Shown in pieces: positions 8,370 through 18,105 of a stretch of 64,000 nt of DNA. Every line of letters starts with the position of its first letter. Within the stretch, counting starts at the first letter, position 1. The stretch spans positions 186,001 through 250,000 of the forward strand of contig MVQL01000244.1 of assembly GCA_002067205.1 (NCBI GenBank). The letters run 5' to 3'. Source of the stretch: Pelotomaculum sp. PtaB.Bin104. Lineage in GTDB: Bacteria; Bacillota; Desulfotomaculia; Desulfotomaculales; Pelotomaculaceae. The position numbers and the translations under genes are program-made. Under the pieces are notes generated by a model. The model was not told the origin of the DNA, made no database searches, and worked only from the letters and a program-made list of their open reading frames with translations.

Positions 8370-10049
8370 GTGGTGATTATTATTAACACAGCCAGCAGCG
8401 ATTTAAATCCAGAGCTACTCATGGTTTGCAAAATTGACTCACCATTTATCGATTTCAAAAAAACTAGGTCCGCACTAAAAAAGGATTTGAGTTTTTCAGT
8501 AGACTCATTCGAATTTGCACACGCGGGACTGGTACTGCTAGTTAACAATAAACAAATCATTAACCTGCACGTGTCAAAAAAAAGCCCCGGTGATGAGCAG
8601 GAGTCTTCTAGCCTAAATTATGATAGGTACCTCGACAAGTTTCGTCTGGATAATAATAGCACTGAGTTAATGGAGACTCTGAAGCCTTCCGCAATGACGA
8701 CAATTCCGTTAATTCTACGGGCTTGTGACCCGGTTTCCAAAATGGAGATAGGTGTTTTTAATGCCTCTACTGAAACAGGGCAAAACTTTCTAAACAAAGC
8801 TACCTCACTTGGTATTCACATCGTTAATATAATCCAAGAATCGGTTTTTGGGCAGCAAAAAGACCGCAACTTAAGAAAGTTATCGGTATTATTGGAAACA
8901 GTATGCACAATCAGCTCAACGCTAAATCCGAACCAAATTCTCCATGTGGTTTCACAGTTAACCGCTGACCTTTTTAATGCCCGGTGTGCGATTTTTCTTT
9001 TTAAGGAAACAGATCAAACAATTATCCCTGCTGTTGGTGTAGGCAGCTTTGACAAAGATCTAAAGAAAAAATTCAGGGCCCAAAAAGGTCTTACCCCTTA
9101 CCCGGCCTTTATCAGAGCAATGAAAGAAAAGCAACCAGTTATTCTCACCCCGGATGATACGGAAAGCAGCTTTCCACCAGAGATAATGAGAAATTTTTCC
9201 TATGCCTGGGTATTATTGATTCCTTTGCTTTCTAATAGCGGAATACTTGGAATTATGCAAGTGGATCGGCCTATTGAAACCAATGGCTTTAGCCAGGAAG
9301 ATGTAGCTATTTTTTCTGCAATTGCCAAAGAGACCTCTATTGCCATGGAGAACACCAGGTTAATAGTTACTCTTGAAAAAAAAGAAAAACTTTTACAACA
9401 ACTTTTTGAAAAGCTGATTTGCGCTCAAGAAGATGAACGCAAAAGGGTTGCTTCTGAAATTCACGACGGTGTTATTCAAGCCCTGCTGGGAATCTGGTAC
9501 CGGGTTCAGCGGCTTGCTACAACCAATAGCAGCGACGGGACCAGTGATGGAGAGTTAATAAAAATACAAGAACTGCTGGGCCAGCAGATCCAGGAAATTC
9601 GCAGAATTGTATACAACTTAAGGCCGGTTGTGCTTGATCAATACGGGCTAGGCCCGGCGTTGCGGGCATTGATCGGTACCTTGCAGGAAGATAGCGATAT
9701 TAACTTCGAATTGATCCAAAAAGGCTCCGACCAGGCGCTGCCAGCTAATTTTGAATTAACTATTTACCGCGTTATTCAAGAACTTCTAACAAATGCGCTG
9801 AAACACTCCCAAGCCACCAGGATTCAGGTGATACTGAATAATAATGAAAAAAATATTGAGTTTATAGTAAAGGACAACGGCACAGGCTTCAACCCGGCTT
9901 TTTACAACCGGGATAATCCGTTCGGCAACCTAGGTCTGGCTAATATCCATGAACGCATCGTCCTATTAGGAGGTACCTGCAAAATAGATTCTCAACTCGG
10001 TTGGGGCACTACAGTTACAGTCCAAGTGCCTAATCCACATGCAAATTAG
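8370..10049 (+). CDS. GAF-domain sensor histidine kinase, NarL/DegS type
   Basis: 559 residues, no membrane segments, so cytoplasmic. An N-terminal region without recognised motifs is followed by a GAF domain (about residues 165-330). Next comes a HisKA_3 dimerisation domain with the phosphoacceptor His near 365 (ASEIHDGVIQ), and a HATPase domain with ELLTNALKHS, DNGTGF and GLANIHER. All catalytic boxes are intact. The response-regulator gene begins 11 nt after its stop. Divergent from the benzoyl-CoA genes, so an aromatic-acid or CoA-thioester sensor is plausible but unproven. The start is uncertain: tandem GTG GTG at 8370 with only a weak ribosome site. Confidence 0.85.
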   Translation: MVIIINTASSDLNPELLMVCKIDSPFIDFKKTRSALKKDLSFSVDSFEFAHAGLVLLVNNKQIINLHVSKKSPGDEQESSSLNYDRYLDKFRLDNNSTELMETLKPSAMTTIPLILRACDPVSKMEIGVFNASTETGQNFLNKATSLGIHIVNIIQESVFGQQKDRNLRKLSVLLETVCTISSTLNPNQILHVVSQLTADLFNARCAIFLFKETDQTIIPAVGVGSFDKDLKKKFRAQKGLTPYPAFIRAMKEKQPVILTPDDTESSFPPEIMRNFSYAWVLLIPLLSNSGILGIMQVDRPIETNGFSQEDVAIFSAIAKETSIAMENTRLIVTLEKKEKLLQQLFEKLICAQEDERKRVASEIHDGVIQALLGIWYRVQRLATTNSSDGTSDGELIKIQELLGQQIQEIRRIVYNLRPVVLDQYGLGPALRALIGTLQEDSDINFELIQKGSDQALPANFELTIYRVIQELLTNALKHSQATRIQVILNNNEKNIEFIVKDNGTGFNPAFYNRDNPFGNLGLANIHERIVLLGGTCKIDSQLGWGTTVTVQVPNPHAN

Positions 10050-10060
10050 GAGGGGTTACA

Positions 10061-10729
10061 GTGTCCGGCATCAAACTGCTAATTGTAGACGACCATCCAA
10101 TGATCCGGGAAGGTCTTGTCGCCATGCTGGGATCATCCAAGGACCTGGATATTATCGGCTGTTGTTCAAATGCTCAGGAAGCATTGGAGTTTGTAAGGAA
10201 TACTGTCCCGGACGTGATTTTAATGGATATAAACATGCAAAAAATGAACGGGATTGAAGCCACCCGTGAAATAACCGCTCAGATACCTGGAATAAAAGTG
10301 ATCATGCTTACTATCTATGAAGATGCAGAATCAGTCAGACTTTCTTTACAGGCTGGAGCAATCGGATATGTGCTCAAGCAGGCCACCCAGGAAAAACTTG
10401 TGGAGAGTATTCGACAGGCTTACCGAGGTGAAACAATAATCGATTCCGCACTCATAGATCAACTTGTCAGTGATTACGCCCGGATGGCCCAGGGTTCACT
10501 AAACTTACCACGCTCAATAATTAAAGACGATAACAAAAGCCTGACCCCAAGGGAAGATGAAATCCTTAAGTATCTGTGCGAAGGGTTATCCAACAAAGAA
10601 ATATCAGCGATAACCCACCTGGCTGTTGATACCGTCAAAACGCACCTGCGCAGCATCTATCGGAAGATGGGGGTAAAAAGCCGTTCACAGGCTATTTCTG
10701 AAATGATCCGGCAGCAAGGTAAAATATAA
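10061..10729 (+). CDS. NarL/FixJ-type response regulator
   Basis: 222 residues. The receiver domain has VDDHPM at the N-terminus, phosphoacceptor Asp near residue 55 (LMDINM) and Lys near 107 (VLKQAT). The C-terminal LuxR-type helix-turn-helix runs LTPREDEIL through LSNKEISAITHLAVDTVKTHLRSI. Partner of the preceding kinase: GTG start preceded by AGGAGGGG that lies in the kinase stop region. It is the only regulator next to the benzoyl-CoA cluster. Known Geobacter BamVW also regulates bam genes, but BamW is NtrC-like, so this is a different architecture. Confidence 0.9.
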   Translation: MSGIKLLIVDDHPMIREGLVAMLGSSKDLDIIGCCSNAQEALEFVRNTVPDVILMDINMQKMNGIEATREITAQIPGIKVIMLTIYEDAESVRLSLQAGAIGYVLKQATQEKLVESIRQAYRGETIIDSALIDQLVSDYARMAQGSLNLPRSIIKDDNKSLTPREDEILKYLCEGLSNKEISAITHLAVDTVKTHLRSIYRKMGVKSRSQAISEMIRQQGKI

Positions 10730-10732
10730 GCT

Positions 10733-11281
10733 TTAATCAACCACCTGGCAGGTTTCCGGAGATACCTCTTTCAAAGTCTGTAGACAGCGGGGCGGTAAAG
10801 CCAGGTAATATCCTGTTGCCTCCTCCAAGGACTGCCGCATCTTTTCTGAGATGTCTGAAATAATCTTTGCCGGCGCCCCCAACACTAATTTACCAGGCGG
10901 GATATCCATCTTTGCAGGAATAAAAGCACCTGCACCGATACAGCACCCGTCCCCGATGCATGCAAAATCCATTATGATCGCATCCATACCTACCAGAACA
11001 TGTTCGCCTAGCCTGGGTGTATGTAGAATGGCTCCATGCCCAATGTGGCTTTTGGGCCCAAGCTGTGCCGTTTCATCCGGCAGGACATGGATAACACAAT
11101 TTTCCTGGATATTAGAACCGGCGCCGATAACAATGGCACCCCAGTCTCCCCTAATCCGTGCGCCTGCCCCAATATAACAGCCCTCACCGATAACGACGTC
11201 GCCAATTAACGTAGCCTCCGGGTGAATAAAGCAGTCTTTGCCAATCTTCGGTCTCTTGCCCTCAAATTCATAAAATGCCAT
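10733..11281 (-). CDS. Gamma-carbonic-anhydrase-like hexapeptide-repeat protein (PaaY/YrdA family)
   Basis: 182-residue left-handed beta-helix protein built of hexapeptide repeats (VIGEGCYIGAGARI, IGAGSNIQENC, IGDGCCIGAGAFI). The three metal-binding His of gamma carbonic anhydrases can be recognised in CVIHVLPDE and SHIGHGAIL. Relatives include PaaY, a thioesterase that protects aromatic-CoA pathways, and CaiE, so a CoA-related role beside aromatic genes is possible. ATG at 11281 is chosen because GGAGG lies 10 nt upstream; a further ATG at 11296 overlaps that ribosome site. Converges with the response regulator, 3 nt apart. Confidence 0.8.
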   Translation of the reverse strand: MAFYEFEGKRPKIGKDCFIHPEATLIGDVVIGEGCYIGAGARIRGDWGAIVIGAGSNIQENCVIHVLPDETAQLGPKSHIGHGAILHTPRLGEHVLVGMDAIIMDFACIGDGCCIGAGAFIPAKMDIPPGKLVLGAPAKIISDISEKMRQSLEEATGYYLALPPRCLQTLKEVSPETCQVVD

Positions 11282-11371
11282 TCTTAGGACCTCCATAGTT
11301 TAATAAACCGGGGGCACTAAGGAATAACCCCCGGATAATAACAGTGAAAACACTAATTAACTTGTTACTAG

Positions 11372-11965
11372 TTACTCAAGTACTGGCAACCGTCCCGCAT
11401 TAAACGCCTTTACATTTAAATCTCTAAATTTTTCCGGCACAAGATCTCTTATTGTATTTTCCCATACTTCAACCGGCTCGTCCAAATAGGTGGAAAGCAC
11501 ACCAAGCAAAACTACACCGCCTAGAGCTGGATTACCCAGTTCTAACGCCTTCGCTGCCCCTTCTACCCAGACAACTTTTGCCCCAGCAAGCATATCATCT
11601 AATTCCTTCACACTAGGGTATTTTGCCTGGCCCAGGTTTACAGTGGGAGGGAAAATCTGATGACGATTAACCAGGGCAACTGTATTTGGTCCAATAAAAT
11701 GGGTCCACCTGGCCGCCTCGAGCATTTCAAAGGCAATCAGAAAGTCGGCTTTACCCTCCTCAATCACTGGTGAGTAAACTTTCTCACCCCAGCGGACATG
11801 GCTCTCTACCGCGCCGCCACGCTGGGACATACCATGCACTTCGGACTTTTTAACGTCATAACCGCAACGCAGACCAATCTCCGATAAAATATCGCTGGCC
11901 AGAATTGTACCTTGACCACCTACGCCGGCAAAAAGGAAGTTATAATTTTTTTTAATTTTGGCCAC
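11372..11965 (-). CDS. iorB: Indolepyruvate:ferredoxin oxidoreductase beta subunit
   Basis: About 197-residue gamma-type domain of 2-oxoacid:ferredoxin oxidoreductases: FAGVGGQGTILASDIL at the N-terminus and GMSQRGGAVESHVRWG in the middle. With IorA it oxidatively decarboxylates aryl pyruvates to aryl-acetyl-CoA, reducing ferredoxin. The start is ambiguous. GTG at 11965 overlaps iorA by 14 nt but sits almost on the GGAGGGGGG ribosome site. ATT at 11954-11956 overlaps the iorA stop, has ideal spacing (8 nt) and would give MKKNYNFLFAG, the usual family N-terminus. Confidence 0.88.
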   Translation of the reverse strand: MAKIKKNYNFLFAGVGGQGTILASDILSEIGLRCGYDVKKSEVHGMSQRGGAVESHVRWGEKVYSPVIEEGKADFLIAFEMLEAARWTHFIGPNTVALVNRHQIFPPTVNLGQAKYPSVKELDDMLAGAKVVWVEGAAKALELGNPALGGVVLLGVLSTYLDEPVEVWENTIRDLVPEKFRDLNVKAFNAGRLPVLE

Positions 11966-13718
11966 CCCCCTCCACTGTCTGCACTTTAATAGCGCCCTGG
12001 TTGCAAACGCTGGCACAGAAGCCACAGCCTGAACATAGACCAGAGTCGATTACAATTCCTCCGTCTGCTTTAGATATTGGTGAACAACCAATGCGCAGGC
12101 AATTGCCGCATTCATTACAGGCATCACGATCGGTTAAAGGCACAGGTTTCTTTTCACGTATATGAAGCACGCAGGGGTATTGCGAAACAATTACGGAGGG
12201 CTCATTGGATTTAATATGCTCTTTTATTGTATCCATTAAGGTCCTAAAGTCATAGGGGTTAACGACATCTACCTTCTTTATGCCAATTGCCCGAGCCAGG
12301 GCATCAATGCTTACATTTGGCACCTCTTTTCCCATCAGGGTCCGGCCTGTTCCCGGGTGCGGCTGGTGACCGGTCATCGCTGTAATCCGGTTATCAACAA
12401 CAATAATTGTGCTGTTGCCGTCGTTGCTGATTAAATTAATCAGGGGAGTAATTCCGCTGTGAAAAAAGGTGGAGTCCCCAATTACTGCAACCGTTCGGTC
12501 TCTGAGTTTCACCTTGTCAGCCCCGTGTACGTTACCAATGCTTGCACCCATGCACACTAATGTATGCATGGAATCAAGAGGGGGGACCACACCCAGGCTA
12601 TAACAACCGATATCACCAAACACCGCCACCCGCAGCCGCTGCAAGGCATAAAAAATCGGCCGGTGGGCACATCCGGGACAAAGCAGAGGCGGTCTCACCG
12701 GTAACTGCGGTGGCTGTGTCACCGTGACAGCAGATTCATCCGGGATCAACCCGGCTGCCGCTGCCCACTTTCTGACATTGCTCTGACTGAACTCCCCTAT
12801 CATCGGAAACACGTCTTTTCCCTTCACCTGAATACCCAGCATACGTACTTGCTCTTCGATAAAGGGATCCAATTCCTCAACCACAACCACCTGCTTTACC
12901 CGGCTGGCCAGGTCGCGGATTAACCTCTCAGGCAGAGGATACACCATACCCAGCTTCAGAAAAGTGGCATCAGGAAAGACTTCTCTGGCATAATGATAAT
13001 TGACACCGGACGCGATGACACCGATCTCACTGCCGCCCGGCTCAATATAATTAATTGGAGTGGTATCGGCATATTCAGATAGCCTTTTAATCCGTTCCTC
13101 CACTACCGGATGGCGATGCCGGGAATACGCGGGAACCATATTATATTTAGCGGGATTACGCACATAAGCGACTGGCTCTGTCTCTACCTTTACCGGTTCT
13201 TCCTCCAATGTAACGATACATTTGGAGTGTGACAACCTGGTTGTAGTCCGCAAAATTACCGGTGTATCAAACATCTGGCTTATTTCAACAGCTAACTCAA
13301 CAAAATGTTTCGCTTCTTCAGAATCCGAAGGCTCCAGCATGGCCACTTTAGCCGCCCTGGCATAATGCCTGTTGTCCTGCTCATTCTGCGAGCTGTGCTG
13401 GCCAGGGTCGTCAGCGTTAATGATCACCAATGCGCCTTCTGTTCCAGTATAAGACACAGTGAATAAAGGGTCAGCAGCTACATTTAACCCCACGTGTTTC
13501 ATCGTAGCCATTGCACGGCCTCCTGCATAAGCAGCGCCAATCGCAACTTCCAATGCCACCTTTTCGTTTGGAGACCATTCTGCATATACACCAGGATAGA
13601 GGGCAAAGTTTTCCAAAACTTCAGTACTTGGCGTGCCGGGATAACCCGCTCCGACCTTTATTCCGGCCAGGTAGGCTCCATACGCTAAGGCTTCATTACC
13701 GGACATGATTTTTTTCAT
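11952..13718 (-). CDS. iorA: Indolepyruvate:ferredoxin oxidoreductase alpha subunit
   Basis: 588 residues from ATG 13718, which has GGTGGGAG upstream; an earlier ATG at 13736 overlaps that site. N-terminal pyrimidine-binding domain (GNEALAYGAYLAG, GYPGTPSTE), then a thiamine-diphosphate domain (CPGCAHRPIFY, FGDIGCYSLG, GDSTFFHSG). Two C-terminal 4Fe-4S motifs follow (CNECGNCLRIGC and CSGCGFCASVC). Complete and intact. Adjacent to a BCR-like pair, so its ferredoxin product could feed a low-potential reductase. This is inference; aromatic amino-acid oxidation is the family's known role. Confidence 0.93.
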   Translation of the reverse strand: MKKIMSGNEALAYGAYLAGIKVGAGYPGTPSTEVLENFALYPGVYAEWSPNEKVALEVAIGAAYAGGRAMATMKHVGLNVAADPLFTVSYTGTEGALVIINADDPGQHSSQNEQDNRHYARAAKVAMLEPSDSEEAKHFVELAVEISQMFDTPVILRTTTRLSHSKCIVTLEEEPVKVETEPVAYVRNPAKYNMVPAYSRHRHPVVEERIKRLSEYADTTPINYIEPGGSEIGVIASGVNYHYAREVFPDATFLKLGMVYPLPERLIRDLASRVKQVVVVEELDPFIEEQVRMLGIQVKGKDVFPMIGEFSQSNVRKWAAAAGLIPDESAVTVTQPPQLPVRPPLLCPGCAHRPIFYALQRLRVAVFGDIGCYSLGVVPPLDSMHTLVCMGASIGNVHGADKVKLRDRTVAVIGDSTFFHSGITPLINLISNDGNSTIIVVDNRITAMTGHQPHPGTGRTLMGKEVPNVSIDALARAIGIKKVDVVNPYDFRTLMDTIKEHIKSNEPSVIVSQYPCVLHIREKKPVPLTDRDACNECGNCLRIGCSPISKADGGIVIDSGLCSGCGFCASVCNQGAIKVQTVEGGGQN

Positions 13719-13952
13719 TGAATGCACTCCCACCATAAAATTGGGATCAATCGCAGGTCGACTTAATACAATTAAAAATAATGGCGACCGCTCTATCCAC
13801 AAGAAGTTAATTCAACGCAAATAGCGCAATTCCTTTATTATAACTCGATGGAAATAATTTTAAATTGTGCTTTCGCCTTCAGACATGATCATATCGGTCA
13901 AAAAATCAATTAAACTGAATAATAAACATATATGGGTCTAATAAGTTATTAT

Positions 13953-15158
13953 TTATATAGCTTTTCCAAGGCGATCAAAAAATTCTTCAAGGCGGCCTTT
14001 AATAGCTAACTCAAAGAAATATCTCTCATCTGCCATATCCGCCTCGATAACCACACCAGGCAAGCCAGTACGCTGTTTAATTAAGTGGTATTTATCATAG
14101 AGACCCAGCGCACTTGGCTTGCAACTCCGATCAGAAAACAATACAAAACCATTAATTTTAAATTGCTTCATCATATCAATTATATTTTGTACTTGATGTT
14201 CAAAACCCCTATTAATAAACACTTCGGTATAGTTTCGTACGAGACTTTCCAAAGGCCTGTCAAGGTCAAAACTCCATGCCCAGGAGTGGGTATAGTGTGA
14301 TGCCGCAACCAGGGCTTTCTTTTTCCTAAAAAAATCAGATAACCAGCGCAGCCTGGGCCAAATTGGAATGTGGTCAAAATATAATTTGTACTGCTCATTC
14401 TCAACAACGCTAATTTTTTTTTCCAGTCTATCATTTAATTCATTTTTCAGTTCCTTATAGTAATTTACCGCCTCTTTTGTACCCCGCCAGGCGACTATAG
14501 GAGCTAGGTGAAAGCATGCATCAAAATATCCGAAAGGCGCCGGGGTTAGGGCGGCCATATCAAGAATTTCCCTCCACAGTCGACACGCCTCGTTAGACAG
14601 GGTGATGACTTCAGCCAATCGATCAAAGTTAAAAGGTTTCCCTGTATAAACCTCTAAAAAATCAAGCAACTCGTGCAGTTGCTCAACCAGGTACCGTTTG
14701 ATCCAGGTGGTGGGTGCATTTTCAATGAGGGGGGTGTCCAATAAGAAAAAGGGCACCTGGTAATACCTGCTTGCTACTTCAAACCACTTCTGTAAACTAC
14801 CACACTGGGCATTAGAACAAAATAGCAGATCCGGTTTTAATATATCGCCAATCGGGTGCTCACTGGATAACGCATCACCCGTCGAACAGCGGGCATAAGC
14901 GCAAAGATCGGGAAAATATCCGCGCGACTCTACTGCTGCAGACATAATTCCGATAAGTTTTTTTGCCGACATGCAGGCCCCAAAATTTTCCGGGTAATAC
15001 GGAAATAAGCCGGCTGCGTAGATAATTTCGACCGGAAACGCAGCCGTGACCCAGGCGATGGGAACGCCATTTGCTTTGGCAGCAACTCCCCGCTCAAGAT
15101 ATTCGGACCATAGTCTTTTGTATAGGCCGGCTGTCTTTAATGAAGCGCAATCAGTCAT
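13953..15158 (-). CDS. 2-hydroxyacyl-CoA dehydratase/benzoyl-CoA reductase-family subunit, BcrB-like
   Basis: 401 residues of the HgdB/BcrB/FldB family, which holds a 4Fe-4S cluster and reduces or dehydrates acyl-CoA by low-potential electron transfer. The N-terminal segment VPIAWVTAAFPVEIIYAAGLFPYYPEN is typical; candidate cluster Cys are 62, 86, 91, 114 and 119. ATG at 15158 directly abuts the stop of the upstream BcrC-like gene, so translation is coupled. The ATP-hydrolysing activator (BcrAD or HgdC type) is not in this window. Substrate unknown: a dearomatising reductase, an aryl-lactyl-CoA dehydratase or another dehydratase are all possible. Confidence 0.8.
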   Translation of the reverse strand: MTDCASLKTAGLYKRLWSEYLERGVAAKANGVPIAWVTAAFPVEIIYAAGLFPYYPENFGACMSAKKLIGIMSAAVESRGYFPDLCAYARCSTGDALSSEHPIGDILKPDLLFCSNAQCGSLQKWFEVASRYYQVPFFLLDTPLIENAPTTWIKRYLVEQLHELLDFLEVYTGKPFNFDRLAEVITLSNEACRLWREILDMAALTPAPFGYFDACFHLAPIVAWRGTKEAVNYYKELKNELNDRLEKKISVVENEQYKLYFDHIPIWPRLRWLSDFFRKKKALVAASHYTHSWAWSFDLDRPLESLVRNYTEVFINRGFEHQVQNIIDMMKQFKINGFVLFSDRSCKPSALGLYDKYHLIKQRTGLPGVVIEADMADERYFFELAIKGRLEEFFDRLGKAI

Positions 15159-16325
15159 TTATAACCCTCCACCCGACATTTCGGTCAACATTTTTATTTG
15201 TTGTTCAAACTTTTCTACCGGGAGGCTGTTAACTTCTGTTTCAAGGCGAAAATTAACAATGCCAGCCGAGGATAAATGATCTCGGAGCATCGGGTAATCA
15301 AAGTTCTCCATCTCGCAGCCCTTCAAGTGAACAAAAATTACTCCATTGGCCAGGTTTTCTTTAACCATTGAGACTAGATTTTTAAACCTGCCAACACTGT
15401 GGCCGGCGAAGGCTGCAACTGGAATGTGTTTAAACTGGCGCTCCGCCAGTGCCGTTAGTGGCTCACCTATTGCAGGCACATCAGTTGCTATATAACGGTA
15501 GCCAGTACAAAAATCATCAGCAACTGATATAACACCGGAGCGATCCAGTATATCCATTAAAACCGGAGGTTCCCACACTTTGCCGGATAGTATCACCCGG
15601 ATTTTATATTTATCCTTAGCTGATCTATTTTGAAAGTCATTATCCTCAAGTAAATAGAGCAATTCAGAAATCATATCGGTATGCAGCTCCTTGGGCATCA
15701 TCATCGAAGCCTTAATAATATTATAGATATCACGGTTGCCCAGTAGATGTGGCCGACGACTATGCAGGGAAAACAATTTTCGCATCGTTCTCCGGTTTTG
15801 ATTGTAGAGACGAATACTAGCACAAAGCTCGCCGGCAGTGACTGTACGATCCATAAACTGCTCAAGACGCGCTTTTAAACGACCCATCTCACCAATGAGA
15901 TAACCTTTTGCGCTTGGCCGGTCGATTTGCCTGGGCAATAGAAAACTATCCATAAAAACATAAGGTTTGGTTTGTTTCCAAATACCAGTGATCATACGTG
16001 TAGTATCGCATATATGCGGTATAATCAACCCATTCAGCAGATCAAGCGACCCGTCCAGAGCCATACCGAGGCTGCATCGCATCAGGGAACAAGACCAATC
16101 TTGCAAGTGAGAGTCTGAGTAAGCTACTGCACGGCCGTTTAATGCAACTATACCGAATGGAAATGCCCCAGTAGCATGAATCAACTCCTCGGGAACATCA
16201 GTAGGCAACCATCCGATGACCTTTACTAATTTCCCAGACCTTAGACGCTGAAGCTGTTGTACAGGATTGGATACTATTTTATTGAATTTATCACATATAC
16301 TTTTTGCTTTTCTCCGGGCAGGCAC
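15159..16325 (-). CDS. 2-hydroxyacyl-CoA dehydratase/benzoyl-CoA reductase-family subunit, BcrC-like
   Basis: 388 residues, paralogous to the next gene. Family signature VIGWLPTDVPEELIHATGAFPFGI near residues 36-60; likely cluster Cys at about 79, 84 and 106 (WSCSLMRCSLG, HICDTTR), and a C-terminal HLKGCEMENFDYP. First gene of a two-gene operon. GTG start with TTAGGAGGGG five nt upstream. Length and Cys pattern resemble the smaller subunits of BCR-type enzymes. No activator gene follows or precedes it; a 330-nt untranslated region separates it from malic enzyme. Confidence 0.78.
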   Translation of the reverse strand: MPARRKAKSICDKFNKIVSNPVQQLQRLRSGKLVKVIGWLPTDVPEELIHATGAFPFGIVALNGRAVAYSDSHLQDWSCSLMRCSLGMALDGSLDLLNGLIIPHICDTTRMITGIWKQTKPYVFMDSFLLPRQIDRPSAKGYLIGEMGRLKARLEQFMDRTVTAGELCASIRLYNQNRRTMRKLFSLHSRRPHLLGNRDIYNIIKASMMMPKELHTDMISELLYLLEDNDFQNRSAKDKYKIRVILSGKVWEPPVLMDILDRSGVISVADDFCTGYRYIATDVPAIGEPLTALAERQFKHIPVAAFAGHSVGRFKNLVSMVKENLANGVIFVHLKGCEMENFDYPMLRDHLSSAGIVNFRLETEVNSLPVEKFEQQIKMLTEMSGGGL

Positions 16326-16548
16326 TGGCGCCCCTCCTAATCATAAACAAACAAGATACAACCCAAAATTCACCCACGAACTTATAATCAAGGCGGAAAG
16401 CCAAAATGACTTTAATCTATTCATTTATAATATTTTTTTAACCACAGTTCAATAGCACAAATGAGTCTGTTTTGAGTATATGGTAGTAGTCTAAAAGTGT
16501 TAGCCCTAATCCTCCCAGCTCATATTGCACCGAGAGCAACTGGAATCC
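16326..16548. other. Non-coding region upstream of the BcrC-like gene
   Basis: Together with the terminator at 16549-16617 this makes about 330 bases without a gene between malic enzyme and the dehydratase-like operon. It should contain the operon promoter on the minus strand, but I could not assign boxes. Confidence 0.4.
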
Positions 16549-16617
16549 AAAAAAAATCTACAAGCAATCCCCGCGATCAGGTTATTACCTGATACTTAAA
16601 CAGGAATACTGTAGATA
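16549..16617 (-). terminator. Branched Rho-independent terminator of malic enzyme
   Basis: Read on the minus strand, ATCTACA at one end pairs with TGTAGAT at the other. An inner stem ATCAGGT/ACCTGAT lies between them, and a run of eight T follows. It sits downstream of the malic enzyme stop codon at 16659. Confidence 0.6.
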
Positions 16618-16658
16618 ACAATACTCATATAATTTTTTATAATCACCATGATATTATT

Positions 16659-17909
16659 TTAATTTGAATAACTTACCAACAACTTGGTGCGTTCAGCAAC
16701 ATCCTCAGGAGACATGTCCACCCGGGCTACCCCACTTCTATGCGCTGCCTCAGCAACTGCTCTTGCTACCGCCGGGGCTACCCTCAAATCAAACGCTTTA
16801 GGGATAATGTATCCTGTGCTTAGCTCCCTTGCCGATACAATACTGGCTATTGCCTGAGCTGCAGCCACTTTCATCTGTTCATTGATATCTCTGGCACGCA
16901 CGTCCAGCGCGCCTCTAAACACCCCAGGAAAAGCTAAAACATTATTAATTTGATTGGGGAAATCAGATCTACCGGTAGCAACTACTGCCGCACCAGCAGC
17001 TAAAGCCTCTTTCGGATAAATCTCCGGTTCTGGATTGGCCAGGGCAAAAATTACCGGACCAGGGTTCATAGCTGATACCATCAGGCCGTTTAACTGGCCT
17101 CCTCTGGACAGTCCAATGAAAACATCCGCCCCTACCAACAGATCAGCCAACGTGCCCGGGCCGCCGCACTGGTTCACAGACTTGGCTATCTCTTCCTTAT
17201 ATTTATTCATACCCTCCAGGCGGCCAGGATAAATAGCCCCTTTACTGTCACACATTTTGATAGTCTTTACGCCGAGGGCACGCAACAGGCCAGCAACGGC
17301 GATAGCTGCCGCACCCGCACCGTTAATTACTACTGTGATCTTTTCCGGCAATTTTCGCACCAGTTTAAGTGCATTAATCATGCCTGCAGTTACGACCACT
17401 GCCGTACCGTGCTGGTCATCGTGAAAAATTGGTATGTCTGTTTCGGCCTTCAATCTCTTTTCAATTTCGAAACAAGCCGGAGCTGCTATATCCTCCAGAT
17501 TGATTCCACCAAAAGTTGGCGCAAGCAACTTTACAAACTCGACAATTTTGTCGGGATCATTGGTGCCGACACAGATAGGAAAGGCATCAACACCAGCAAA
17601 TTTTTTAAAAAGCACCGCTTTGCCTTCCATAACCGGCATTGCTGCCTCCGGACCAAGATTGCCCAATCCAAGTACAGCGGTACCGTCGGTAACAATCGCT
17701 ACCAGGTTACCCTTGCTAGTATATTCGTAAACCAGTTCTTTATTAGCGTGAATCACCCGGCACGGTTCTGCAACACCAGGTGTATAAGCTAGGGAAAGAT
17801 CATGTTCGTTATTCAACGGAGTTTTACTCACTACAGCTATTTTACCCTGGTTTTTTCGATGTAATTGAAGCGCTTCTTCGATTAATGTCCGGGAATCTTT
17901 TGAGGTCAT
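16659..17909 (-). CDS. Malic enzyme (NAD(P)-dependent, oxaloacetate-decarboxylating)
   Basis: 416 residues, the short bacterial form without a phosphotransacetylase domain. Converts malate to pyruvate and CO2. Motifs: [11 protein letters not shown] near residue 42, [14 protein letters not shown], catalytic Lys in [41 protein letters not shown], and a Rossmann loop NGAGAAAIA. Monocistronic: its own terminator downstream and 196 nt to the amidohydrolase upstream. With fumarase and the transcarboxylase nearby it completes fumarate, malate and pyruvate interconversion. NAD or NADP preference cannot be read here. Confidence 0.92.
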   Translation of the reverse strand: MTSKDSRTLIEEALQLHRKNQGKIAVVSKTPLNNEHDLSLAYTPGVAEPCRVIHANKELVYEYTSKGNLVAIVTDGTAVLGLGNLGPEAAMPVMEGKAVLFKKFAGVDAFPICVGTNDPDKIVEFVKLLAPTFGGINLEDIAAPACFEIEKRLKAETDIPIFHDDQHGTAVVVTAGMINALKLVRKLPEKITVVINGAGAAAIAVAGLLRALGVKTIKMCDSKGAIYPGRLEGMNKYKEEIAKSVNQCGGPGTLADLLVGADVFIGLSRGGQLNGLMVSAMNPGPVIFALANPEPEIYPKEALAAGAAVVATGRSDFPNQINNVLAFPGVFRGALDVRARDINEQMKVAAAQAIASIVSARELSTGYIIPKAFDLRVAPAVARAVAEAAHRSGVARVDMSPEDVAERTKLLVSYSN

Positions 17910-18051
17910 CCTTTACACCTGTCTTATATATTTTTATAATTTACCATAAAGTCTTAATCGATCTAGAGAACAAGGCAAATTAAACATGCTATATAAATAT
18001 AACACTACCAACAGTTTTTTGTAAATCGGCTAAGCTTAGAACAACACCTAA

Positions 18052-18086
18052 AAACGGTCCGTCTATTTTCTAAATAACGACCGTTT
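18052..18086 (-). terminator. Terminator of the amidohydrolase gene
   Basis: AAACGGTC and GACCGTTT pair across a 19-nt loop, ending in a T-run on the minus strand, 20 nt beyond the amidohydrolase stop. Confidence 0.5.
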
Positions 18087-18105
18087 ACTGGCAATCAAAT
18101 AACAT

